The notes beneath the pieces are model-generated. The model made no database searches and was not told the DNA's origin. It saw only the letters and a program-made list of their open reading frames with translations. DNA of 15,336 nt from Albidovulum sp. (GTDB lineage Bacteria; Pseudomonadota; Alphaproteobacteria; Rhodobacterales; Rhodobacteraceae). The stretch lies in assembly GCA_030837785.1 (NCBI GenBank), contig JAUQYA010000152.1:1-15336 (forward strand), read 5' to 3'. The first letter of the stretch is position 1. Every line of letters begins with the position of its first letter. Positions 6,785 through 15,223 of this stretch are shown in pieces. A program made the position numbers and the translations under genes.

Positions 6785-8323
6785 CTATGCCTCGGCGGCG
6801 ATCCGGTGCGCGTTGGCCATCACCGGGAAGGTGATCGTGGTCGCCGGGATCGCCGGCAGGACGGTGGCGTCGATCACATGAAGGCGCGTGAGGCCCGAAG
6901 GCCGGCCGAGCGGGTCCGACTGCGCCCCCCGTGGTGCGGCGGCCATCGGCAGGCTTGCGCCCGCATGAAAGCTCGACCCCGGCGCCCCGCCGCGGGTGGC
7001 GAAGGTCAGGGGGGCAAGCCCGGCATGGCCCATCGCGCGGCCGATCCGGCGGGCGGCGGCCTTCACGATGCGGGCGGTCTCGGGGTTTTCCTCCAGGCCC
7101 GCGCGGAGCCGTCCGTCGGGGGCGAGCGTCAGCCCGATCCGGTGCGAATGGTCGGAATGCAGGAAAAGCTGCGCGACGATCAGCCTGCGGGCGAGCGCGG
7201 TGAACAGCGGCGCCGATCCGGGCAGTTTCCGCGCGTAGTTCTGGATCAGGTCGCGGGCGTAGAATTCGTTCCAGGAATAGACCTGGGCATGGACGAGGAA
7301 GGGCGAGACCTCGGGCGCGTCAAGCTCCAGGAACACCTGCGGCAGGGTGTGGAACCGGCCCCGGTCGGGCCGGGCGCGGTTGCGCCAGCGTTGCAGCATC
7401 GGCAGGAAGGCGTGCTGGCTGTCGCGAAGCGTCAGCGCCGCCTGTCCCGGTGCCGAGGCAAGCAGGATGCGCGCCGTCTCCAGCACCCCCGCGCCGAGGA
7501 AGACCCGGGGCGCGGTCACCGTCTCGCCGCCCGCAAGGTGCAGGGTGACGCCTGCCCCGGTCTCCTCGAACCGGGTGACGGCGGCGCCGGGGCGGTAGCT
7601 GAAGGCGGGGTTTTCCCTGAGGCGCGCGATCTGGTCCCTGGCCGACCAGATCAGGCCGTAGGGGCAGCCATGCAGGCAAAGCCCGCACAGCCGGCAGCCC
7701 GGGGCGACGGCCTGCCGGGCCGCGCCCGCGGCAAGCCCGAGTGCGGCCATCGGCGCGCGCGCCGCGGCAAGGCGGGACAGCAGCGCCTCGATCTGCACCG
7801 GATAGGGCAGGGGCGCGCGCCCCGCCATCGGCAGGGCCGGGAAAACCGCGGCAAGATCGTCTTCGCGCCCCGCGATGGGCAGGAACCCGGCCACGGCGCG
7901 ATAATGTGGCGCAAGGTCATCCTCGGTGACCGGCCAGCCTGCCATGTCCGCCTGCCGGTAGGGCAGGACCGCCGCCCCCCACAGGTTCGAAAGCCCCCCC
8001 GCCGCGCGCGAGGCCCGCAGGCCCATCCAGCCGGGCAGGTCGGCGAAGGTGTCGCCCCCCGTCTCCATCGCGAAGTCGGAGCCATAGCGGCGGACCTGTC
8101 CCGGGGGCCCGTCGAACTGCGGCGCCATCCAGCCGGGGCGCACGTCCGGCCCCCAGTCGCCGGGATCGGTGGCGGCGAGGGCCGCGCGCCGCGCCTCCGC
8201 TGCGGGATCCAGCACCTTGCCGCCGTCGAGCATCAGGACCCGGCGGCCGCGCGCCAGAAGCGCCGTCGCGGCGGCCACGCCCGCGGGGCCGGACCCCACG
8301 ACGATGTCCGGCGCCTCAGTCAC
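6785..8323 (-). CDS. GMC oxidoreductase with a four-cysteine iron-sulfur-like motif
   Basis: A 512-residue FAD-dependent alcohol or sugar dehydrogenase candidate. The FAD motif IVVGSGPAGVAAA opens the protein at residue 7. The C-terminal GMC region has the active-site His453 in SSFHAGASLPM and the closing block LHVIDATVLPAIP. The second catalytic position, usually Asn or His before Pro, appears here as Thr496. Unusually, Cys210, Cys213, Cys216 and Cys220-Pro form a C-x2-C-x2-C-x3-C-P pattern like a ferredoxin 4Fe-4S site, encoded at 7664-7696. There is no twin-arginine or Sec signal. I chose the GTG at 8323, which overlaps the upstream gene's stop by 8 nt and sits seven codons before the Rossmann strand; the longer frame lies within that gene. 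Oxidation of a sugar hydroxyl is inferred from the neighbourhood only. Confidence 0.85.
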   Translation of the reverse strand: MTEAPDIVVGSGPAGVAAATALLARGRRVLMLDGGKVLDPAAEARRAALAATDPGDWGPDVRPGWMAPQFDGPPGQVRRYGSDFAMETGGDTFADLPGWMGLRASRAAGGLSNLWGAAVLPYRQADMAGWPVTEDDLAPHYRAVAGFLPIAGREDDLAAVFPALPMAGRAPLPYPVQIEALLSRLAAARAPMAALGLAAGAARQAVAPGCRLCGLCLHGCPYGLIWSARDQIARLRENPAFSYRPGAAVTRFEETGAGVTLHLAGGETVTAPRVFLGAGVLETARILLASAPGQAALTLRDSQHAFLPMLQRWRNRARPDRGRFHTLPQVFLELDAPEVSPFLVHAQVYSWNEFYARDLIQNYARKLPGSAPLFTALARRLIVAQLFLHSDHSHRIGLTLAPDGRLRAGLEENPETARIVKAAARRIGRAMGHAGLAPLTFATRGGAPGSSFHAGASLPMAAAPRGAQSDPLGRPSGLTRLHVIDATVLPAIPATTITFPVMANAHRIAAEA

Positions 8324-9809
8324 GCCGGAACACCAGGACGTTGCCGTCGCCGAGCGTGCCGCCGAAGCAGCGCGCGACCTTGAGCACCGTCGGGGCCGGC
8401 CGTACCGGGTCGCAGACATCCGGACCGTCGCCAAGCCCGATGTCGGCGGCGAACTGGGGAATGTCGCGGAACACCCGTTCGGGGAAACCCGCGACGACGA
8501 AGACGGTGCCGGGGGCCGCCAGCGCGGCGCGGTATTCGTCGTCGGTGTAGATCACCGGCCAGTCGCCGCCGTAATAGGCGAAGTTCTGCCCCGCATAGCC
8601 AAGCGCGATGGCACGGTCGCCGGGTTTCCGTTCGGCCTCGACGAAGGCGTAGGCGCCGGCGATGTCCTGTTTCGGGAAATCGTAGTTCCGCTTGGCCAGC
8701 CAGGCCGAGATCAGGACCATGAGCACGACGCCGGTGATCCAGAGCGCGCGGGTGGCGCGTTCGCCGCCCGCGATGCGGCCGAGGACGGTGCAGCAGAGCC
8801 GGACCCCCGCCACGATCAGGATCATCAGAAGCCCGATGTCGACGAAATAGAACCGCGGCCAGATTCGCATCCCGACCGCCATCAGAAGCGCGGTGGTGAG
8901 CAGGATGTGGAGCGCGACCGAGGGCGCGAAGAGCGGCGCCGCGCGGTGGAGGCTGACCGCGCCGAGAATGCAGAGGACGAGCACCGCCGCGCCCACCAGC
9001 GGCACCAGCGCGCCGGCATTGCCGATGCCCGTCCGGATCGCCTCCCACGCGGTCCAGAGCGGGTTCTGGTATTCCTTCATCAGGTCCACCGCCGATGTGT
9101 CCGAGACCGACGAAACGGTGGCGAGCAGGCTCGGCAGGACCGGCAGGTAGAGAAGCGCGGTGATCGCGCCGCCGACGAGGAACCCCAGGAACGGCAGCCG
9201 CACGATCGGCGCGGCAAGTGTCCCGCGCGCAGCCCCGAGGGCGACGACGGCGAGCCAGACGAGCCCGAGCGCCACGAAGAAGAAGGCGCCCGTCAGATGG
9301 GTGAAGACCGCGCCGGCGAGGCAGAGCGCGAAGGAAAGCCAGGTCCGCCGGTCGGGCGCCGTCATGCCGCGCAGGAAGAAGAGGAGCCCGAGCGTCGAGA
9401 AGAAGGCGAGCCCGGTGTAGCCCCGTGCGTTCTGGGAAAACCAGATCTCGTGGTAGGACAGCGCGAGCAGGAGCGCGGTGACATGGGCGATGGCTGACCC
9501 CGCGATCTCGCGCGCGAGCGCCCAGGTCGCCCAGATGGTCGCCAGGCCGAACAGCATCGCCGGCAGCCGCACCGCCCAGGGCGCCTCGCCGAACAGCGCG
9601 ATCGACAGTTTTGCCGCGAGGTTGTGCAGGTAATGGTGGTTCATCGAGTAGCTTTGCAGCATCTCGCCCCAGCCGAGGTGCACATGGGTCACGAGCGTCT
9701 GGATCTCGTCGTGCCAGAGCGGCGCGTTCAGATGCCAGAGCCTGAACCCGGTCGCGAGGGCGAGGATGAGGACGAACCAGCGCCGATCGGTCGAGGTAGA
9801 GCCCCGCAT
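8316..9809 (-). CDS. Family 39 membrane glycosyltransferase (ArnT/PMT-like)
   Basis: A 497-residue polytopic inner-membrane protein. After one N-terminal hydrophobic helix it shows PLWHDEIQT, with the Asp34-Glu35 pair in the first periplasmic loop that is the catalytic signature of GT-C enzymes such as ArnT and protein mannosyltransferases. RLPAMLFG (81-88) and FSQNARGY (124-131) also match the PMT_2/GT39 pattern. Such enzymes use polyprenyl-phosphate sugars on the periplasmic side, and the GT2 product encoded at 2-853 is a possible supplier in this locus. Many hydrophobic segments follow, then a soluble C-terminal domain of about 110 residues. I chose the ATG at 9809, 4 nt after the upstream SDR stop; the extra 51 codons of open frame lie inside that gene and do not resemble a leader. 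Sugar and acceptor (lipid, glycan or protein) are unknown. Confidence 0.87.
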   Translation of the reverse strand: MRGSTSTDRRWFVLILALATGFRLWHLNAPLWHDEIQTLVTHVHLGWGEMLQSYSMNHHYLHNLAAKLSIALFGEAPWAVRLPAMLFGLATIWATWALAREIAGSAIAHVTALLLALSYHEIWFSQNARGYTGLAFFSTLGLLFFLRGMTAPDRRTWLSFALCLAGAVFTHLTGAFFFVALGLVWLAVVALGAARGTLAAPIVRLPFLGFLVGGAITALLYLPVLPSLLATVSSVSDTSAVDLMKEYQNPLWTAWEAIRTGIGNAGALVPLVGAAVLVLCILGAVSLHRAAPLFAPSVALHILLTTALLMAVGMRIWPRFYFVDIGLLMILIVAGVRLCCTVLGRIAGGERATRALWITGVVLMVLISAWLAKRNYDFPKQDIAGAYAFVEAERKPGDRAIALGYAGQNFAYYGGDWPVIYTDDEYRAALAAPGTVFVVAGFPERVFRDIPQFAADIGLGDGPDVCDPVRPAPTVLKVARCFGGTLGDGNVLVFRRD

Positions 9810-9813
9810 CGGA

Positions 9814-10785
9814 TCAGGCCGCCCGCGCCGCGCGTTTCTCGGCGACGATGTCGGCGATGATCTCGGCGAGCGGCCGGCGCGGCCGGAAGCCGATGGTGCG
9901 TTCGAGCTTCGAGACGTCGGGCAGCCGCCGCGCCATGTCCTCGAAGCCTTCCGGGTAGACATCGGAATAGGGGACGAGCCGGATTTCCGAACTCGACCCG
10001 GTCATCGCGATCACCGTCTCGGCGAGCTGCCGGATCGTCACCTCCTGGTCGTTGGCGACGTTGAAGACCTGTCCCCGCGCCGCCGGCGTGGCCATCAGCC
10101 GCACCATCGCCTCCACCACGTCGGCGACATGGCCGAAGCAGCGCGACTGTTCGCCGCTGCCGTGGACCATCAGCGGCCGGCCCTCCAGCGCGGCCTGCAC
10201 GAAGCTCGGCAGCACCATGCCGTAGCGGCCGGTCTGGCGCGGGCCAGTGGTGTTGAAGAACCGCAGGATCACCGCCGGCAGGCCGACCTCGCGGACATAG
10301 GCGAGCGTCAGGAACTCGTCGAGTTGCTTGGCCGAGGCATAGGACCAGCGCAGGTTCCTTGTCGCGCCAATGGTCAGGTCGTCGTCCTCGTGGAACGGGA
10401 ATTTCGTCGCCTTGCCATAGACTTCCGAGGTCGAGGCGACGAAGGTCAGCTTGCGGTCCTTCAGGGCCGCCTTCAGCACGTTCTCGGTGCCGTTGATGTT
10501 CGTCAGGATCGACCGCGACGGTTCGTCCATGATCAGCTTCACACCCACCGCGGCGGCAAGATGGAAGATCGCATCGGCCTCGTCGGTGAGGCCCTGGACG
10601 AGAGAGGGGTCGAGGATCGTGCCCTCGACGAGGCGGAAGCGGTTGTGCCCCGAGAGGCTTGCGAGGTTCTCTCGCCGCCCGGTCGAGAGGTCGTCGAGCA
10701 CGGTGACGGAATGGCCTTCGGCGACGAGACGTTCGGACAGATGCGAGCCGATGAAACCGGCGCCGCCCGTAATCAGTATCTTCAT
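9814..10785 (-). CDS. NAD-dependent nucleotide-sugar epimerase/dehydratase (extended SDR)
   Basis: A 323-residue cytoplasmic enzyme predicted to epimerise, dehydrate or decarboxylate a nucleotide sugar. The NAD motif is TGGAGFIGSH (G7, G10, G13), with the acidic strand end VLDDLSTG at 29-36. The catalytic set is Ser-Thr-Ser around 118-120 before EVYG, and Tyr149-x3-Lys153 in WSYASAKQLDEF. FFNTTGPRQ (176-184) and VHGSGEQSRCFGHV (207-220) are substrate-loop motifs shared with UDP-glucose 4-epimerases, UDP-glucuronate decarboxylases and related SDRs, so the exact reaction cannot be fixed from motifs. The ATG at 10785 has GAGGG a few bases upstream. It is the first gene of the minus-strand block, and the dehydrogenase divergently encoded from 11193 could supply its substrate. 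Confidence 0.88.
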   Translation of the reverse strand: MKILITGGAGFIGSHLSERLVAEGHSVTVLDDLSTGRRENLASLSGHNRFRLVEGTILDPSLVQGLTDEADAIFHLAAAVGVKLIMDEPSRSILTNINGTENVLKAALKDRKLTFVASTSEVYGKATKFPFHEDDDLTIGATRNLRWSYASAKQLDEFLTLAYVREVGLPAVILRFFNTTGPRQTGRYGMVLPSFVQAALEGRPLMVHGSGEQSRCFGHVADVVEAMVRLMATPAARGQVFNVANDQEVTIRQLAETVIAMTGSSSEIRLVPYSDVYPEGFEDMARRLPDVSKLERTIGFRPRRPLAEIIADIVAEKRAARAA

Positions 10786-11192
10786 ATTCCCTCGCGTGAA
10801 ATCCAGCCCGCCGATCCGGCTGCGGATGCTATCACGGTCGCGGGGCCGCGGCCATGCGGTTGTCCCGACTGGCGGCGCCGCAGGAAACAGTCCGGCGCTG
10901 CGGTGCGCGGTGAACCGGGGTTGCAGACACTGGCACGGATCCTTGCCCGGATACCGGCATCGCGTCGCGCCGCCCGCCATTCCGCGCCCCGCAGAATCGC
11001 CCGGCGCCGCTGGAGCCCCGGCGCGGAAGGCAACCGGCTTCAAACCCCGCGCCAGGGCGCGATTGTCCCTGCCCGGGGTACAACATTCCTGACTGGTCGC
11101 ATGGCGTTTGCTTGGCTAAACGGATATGTGCATCCTGCCTGCGGTCCGTGTTATTGGATGACGGTGCCGAGCGTGTTGCTGCGAGTTTGCCC
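10786..11192. other. Divergent intergenic region, 407 nt, no gene seen
   Basis: This gap separates the minus-strand SDR block from the plus-strand dehydrogenase, so promoters for both directions should lie here. I found no convincing -35/-10 pair in either orientation. A small hairpin (ATCCG 10814-10818 with CGGAT 10823-10827) lies in the SDR leader. Open frames crossing the region on both strands lack family motifs, and their codon use does not resemble that of the flanking genes. Confidence 0.5.
10789..10793 (-). promoter_or_regulatory. Ribosome binding site of the SDR gene
   Basis: On the minus strand GAGGG is followed by AAT and the ATG at 10785. The spacing is short but the match is clear, and it supports this ATG over the longer upstream open frame. 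Confidence 0.45.
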
Positions 11193-12542
11193 ATGACCAA
11201 TGCCTTTTCGCTGTTCTCGACGCTCAAGGACCGGATCGCCCGGCACGAGGCGCGGGTGACCACGGTGGGACTGGGCTATGTCGGTCTGCCGCTGGCGCTG
11301 ACGATCAGCGAGACGGGCTTTCCCACGACCGGGCTCGACCTCAACGAAGCGCGCGTCGCGGCGATCAACGCAGGAGAGCGCGTCATCTCCTATTTCGCCG
11401 AGGACCGGATCCGCAACGCGGTCGCGGGCGGCCGGTTCGCGGCCAAGCATGACTTCGCGACGCTGGCCGAGGCCGACGTGATCCTGATCTGCGTGCCGAC
11501 GCCGCTGTCTCCGGCGCGCGAGCCGGATCTGAGCTACGTCCTGCGGGCCGTCGAAGGTATCGCCGGATGGCTTCGTCCGGGGCAGCTGGTGGTCCTGGAA
11601 AGCACGGTCTGGCCCGGCGCCACGGCAACCGTGATCCGGCCGATCCTGGAACGCGGCGGGCTGCGCGCGGGCGAGGATTTCTTCCTGGCCTTCTCGCCCG
11701 AGCGCGAGGATCCGGGCAACCACAGCTTCGAGACGCGCACGATCCCGAAGGTCGTGGGCGCCGACGACGCGCGGTCGCGCGACCTGATCGACCTCTTCTA
11801 TTCGCAGATCGTCACGCAGACGGTGCCGGTCAGTTCGCTGGCCACGGCCGAGGCGGTGAAGCTCGCGGAAAACAGCTTCCGGACCGTCAACATCGCGCTG
11901 GTGAACGAGATGAAGGTGGCGCTCGAGGCCATGGGCGTCGATGTCTGGGAAGTGGTGCGGGCGGCGGCGACCAAGCCCTTCGGCTACATGCCCTTCTACC
12001 CCGGCCCCGGAATCGGCGGCGACTGCATCCCGGTGTCGCCCGCCTACCTGTCCTGGCGCGCGCGCGACGTGGGCTCGGCGCTGCCGATCGTCGATCTGGC
12101 GCGCGCGAACAACGACAACGCCCCCGACATGATCGCCGGCCGCGTCGCGGTGGAGCTGTCGAAGCACGGCGGGCGGCCGATCACCGGCGCGAGGGTGCTG
12201 ATCCTCGGGATCGCCTATAAGAGGGACGTCGAGGACACCCGCGTCAGCCCCGCTCTGGCCATCCTCAAGCGGCTGGAGGCGATGGGCGCGGCCTGCGACT
12301 TCCACGACCCTTATTTTCCGGTCATGCCGCTGACCCGCGATGACCCCGATCTTGCCGGCCGCAGGTCGGTGGCGCTGACCGAGGAGGCGGTGGCGGGCTA
12401 TGATGCGGTGCTGGTGGCGACCGATCATACCCGTGTCGACTATCCGCTGGTGGCGCGGTCGGCGCGGCTTCTGCTTGACACGCGGAACGCCTTTGCGGCC
12501 CGCGGCGTGGTGCCCGCCGAGGGGCGGTTCGTGAAGATTTGA
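11193..12542 (+). CDS. Nucleotide-sugar 6-dehydrogenase, UDP-GlcNAc/WbpA-like
   Basis: A 449-residue NAD-dependent enzyme predicted to oxidise C6 of a UDP-sugar to the uronic acid in the cytoplasm. The NAD motif VGLGYVGLPLA is at 25-35. The middle domain has AFSPERE (166-172), the conserved Lys223 in AVKLAENSFR, and the catalytic Cys278 in GGDCIPVSP. FYPGPGIGG preceding the Cys and the KPFGYMPF segment resemble UDP-N-acetylglucosamine 6-dehydrogenases of the WbpA type more than UDP-glucose dehydrogenases. Ser282 stands where many relatives have Asp. The C-terminal domain opens with VLILGIAYKRDVEDTR (335-350). The ATG at 11193 sits some 20 codons before the NAD strand, as usual; no strong ribosome site precedes it. 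A terminator-like hairpin follows the stop. Substrate is inferred by similarity; UDP-GalNAc or UDP-ManNAc are alternatives. Confidence 0.87.
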   Translation: MTNAFSLFSTLKDRIARHEARVTTVGLGYVGLPLALTISETGFPTTGLDLNEARVAAINAGERVISYFAEDRIRNAVAGGRFAAKHDFATLAEADVILICVPTPLSPAREPDLSYVLRAVEGIAGWLRPGQLVVLESTVWPGATATVIRPILERGGLRAGEDFFLAFSPEREDPGNHSFETRTIPKVVGADDARSRDLIDLFYSQIVTQTVPVSSLATAEAVKLAENSFRTVNIALVNEMKVALEAMGVDVWEVVRAAATKPFGYMPFYPGPGIGGDCIPVSPAYLSWRARDVGSALPIVDLARANNDNAPDMIAGRVAVELSKHGGRPITGARVLILGIAYKRDVEDTRVSPALAILKRLEAMGAACDFHDPYFPVMPLTRDDPDLAGRRSVALTEEAVAGYDAVLVATDHTRVDYPLVARSARLLLDTRNAFAARGVVPAEGRFVKI

Positions 12543-12545
12543 AGG

Positions 12546-12572
12546 GGGCCCGCGGGGTGGTCCGCGGCGCCC
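12546..12572 (+). terminator. GC-rich stem-loop after the dehydrogenase gene
   Basis: GGGCCCGCGG (12546-12555) pairs with CCGCGG (12562-12567) and, past a one-base bulge, GCCC (12569-12572), around the loop GGTGGT. It begins 4 nt after the stop codon. There is no T-run after it, so it may only slow polymerase, stabilise the message 3' end or act with Rho. Confidence 0.35.
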
Positions 12573-12757
12573 GCAGTGGAGGTGCGATTCGGATGCTGTA
12601 TTTGCTCGTCGTGTTGAGAGCCGCGTTCTTCAACTCTGGGTTGATTCCCCGGCGTGTCCCGGCTTCGCTGCAGGTGCGAAGGGGAACGAAGCGGCCGTAA
12701 AACCCGGGATTGGTTCCATAAATGGTGCCCTTGTCAGGCGGTTCGGAGAAGATGGTT

Positions 12758-12785
12758 TTGCCCCCGCAGCGCCAGACTGTATAGT
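12758..12785 (+). promoter_or_regulatory. Candidate sigma70-type promoter for the second Glf-like gene
   Basis: TTGCCC (12758-12763) and TATAGT (12780-12785) match the -35 and -10 consensus at 4/6 and 5/6 positions with a 16-nt spacer. The -10 sits in a small dyad, GACT-GTAT-AGTC. Transcription would begin near 12792 and leave a leader of about 50 nt before the ATG at 12844. The surrounding 301-nt gap (12543-12843) is visibly less GC-rich than the genes. It also holds CTTCGC/GCGAAG inverted repeats (12663-12668, 12676-12681). Confidence 0.4.
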
Positions 12786-12843
12786 CGGCAGCGTGGGGTA
12801 GGATTTCAGAAAAGTCAGTTTGTCGGGAACGGTGGTGGCGAGA

Positions 12844-14322
<1,479 letters not shown>

Positions 14323-14326
14323 GTGG

Positions 14327-14352
14327 GCCGCCGGCCCCCCGGGTCCGGCGGC
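14327..14352 (+). other. Stem-loop between the Glf-like and MsrQ-like genes
   Basis: GCCGCCGG (14327-14334) and CCGGCGGC (14345-14352) form a perfect 8-bp stem with a 10-nt loop, within the 47-nt gap between two co-directed genes. No T-run follows. It may attenuate downstream expression or end some transcripts. Confidence 0.35.
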
Positions 14353-14369
14353 GTGCTTGGGGGCAACGA

Positions 14370-14948
14370 ATGAACCTGCGCCGGATCACCGACGACACCT
14401 ATCTGTTGTGGCTCGTCATGGCGCTGCCGGGTCTCTGGCTGCTCTACGAGCGGTTGGTGCTTCATACAAAGATGGACTACATCTGGTGGACGGGCCTGCC
14501 CTCGGTCTGGTTCCTCATCCTCAGCCTGGCGATCACGCCGCTGCAGCAGCTGTTCCGCCGCCCGCTGCCGTGGCTGCGGCAGCGGCGGCGGTATTTCGGC
14601 GTCGCCAGTTTCGGCTATGCGGCGCTGCACACGTTCATCTGGCTCCTGGGCGTGAACCTGGGGGGGCTGATCCGGTCGTTCGTGCGGATCGACCTCCTGG
14701 TCGGCTGGATCGCGATGGCGATCATGACGGTGCTCGCCGCGACCTCGTTCGACACGGCGGTGGACCGGATGGGGCCGATGTGGAAGACGGTGCAGCGCTG
14801 GGTCTATCCGATGGCGGTGCTGACGCTTCTGCACTGGATCATGACCGACTACGGCGGCTGGCGGGAGGTCGCGGTCTATTCGGTGCCGCTGATCCTGCTG
14901 GAGGGCTGGCGGGTACGACGCTACCGCCGGCGGATGCGGCGGGCCTGA
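14370..14948 (+). CDS. MsrQ/YedZ-like ferric reductase-domain haem membrane protein
   Basis: A 192-residue inner-membrane protein with five or six hydrophobic helices. The motif RRRYFGVASFGYAALHTF (72-89) matches the ferric-reductase-like domain of MsrQ, with His87 as a probable haem ligand and His155 in LTLLHW as its partner. MsrQ normally passes quinone electrons to the periplasmic methionine sulfoxide reductase MsrP. No MsrP gene lies in this window, and the third His expected about 13 residues after His155 in E. coli YedZ is not visible, so this may be a diverged relative. The ATG at 14370 has GGGGG (14359-14363) 6 nt upstream. It lies 47 nt downstream of the Glf-like gene on the same strand and may be co-transcribed. 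The domain call is good; membership of MsrQ proper is moderate. Confidence 0.78.
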   Translation: MNLRRITDDTYLLWLVMALPGLWLLYERLVLHTKMDYIWWTGLPSVWFLILSLAITPLQQLFRRPLPWLRQRRRYFGVASFGYAALHTFIWLLGVNLGGLIRSFVRIDLLVGWIAMAIMTVLAATSFDTAVDRMGPMWKTVQRWVYPMAVLTLLHWIMTDYGGWREVAVYSVPLILLEGWRVRRYRRRMRRA

Positions 14949-15072
14949 GGAATCACCCATCCGGGACGATTCGCGGTTTTTCAGAATCGGGCAACGATTG
15001 CGGACGGGTGGGTGCGGGTCACTTGTTCCATCCGCGAAACGATGCCACGATGCTGACCCAATATCGTTGAAA

Positions 15073-15087
15073 ACAACCGAAGGTTGT
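15073..15087. promoter_or_regulatory. Perfect dyad, possible operator or hairpin
   Basis: ACAACC and GGTTGT flank a GAA centre. Both arms are followed outward by TTGA/TCAA-like bases, making a longer imperfect palindrome from about 15067 to 15090. It could bind a dimeric regulator of the downstream gene or form a small RNA hairpin. Confidence 0.3.
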
Positions 15088-15088
15088 C

Positions 15089-15111
15089 AAAAAAACGGCG
15101 CCTTTGCGGCG
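15089..15111 (-). terminator. Terminator-like element read on the minus strand
   Basis: On the minus strand CGCC-GCAAA-GGCG is followed by CCG and a run of seven T. The stem is only 4 bp in the strict form. No minus-strand gene is visible to its right, so it may block antisense transcription or be chance. Confidence 0.22.
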
Positions 15112-15223
15112 TGCTTTCGGCGCAATGCGGTCATGTTTCCGTCAATTCCGTGGTCAAAGATGGGCCTCAGGTCGCGAGTTTGACGGTAAAGAGAACACAA
15201 TCCAGCCACCACGGAGCACCCAA

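Larger units (their letters stand above)
14949..15223. other. Intergenic region, 275 nt, rich in inverted repeats
   Basis: No gene is visible here. It contains CGATTC/GAATCG (14967-14972, 14984-14989) after the MsrQ-like stop, a near-perfect CACCCATCCG/CGGACGGGTG pair (14954-14963, 15001-15010), and the dyad ACAACC-GAA-GGTTGT (15073-15087). It is less GC-rich than the genes and probably carries the end of the upstream transcript and the promoter of the gene starting at 15224. I could not settle a -35/-10 pair. Confidence 0.5.

Noticed and set aside
8169..9497. 442-codon plus-strand open frame opposite the GT39 gene
   Set aside because: It is a shadow frame rich in Asp, Glu, Arg and Gln with no motif, while the minus strand shows GT39 signatures and helices.
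9810..9962. 51-codon upstream extension of the GT39 protein
   Set aside because: It lies inside the SDR coding region and reads as Arg/Ser-rich shadow sequence, not a leader or helix.
11063..11130. Promoter for the dehydrogenase gene from TTGTCC or TTGCTT with TATGTG
   Set aside because: No acceptable -10 lies 15-19 nt from either -35-like hexamer.
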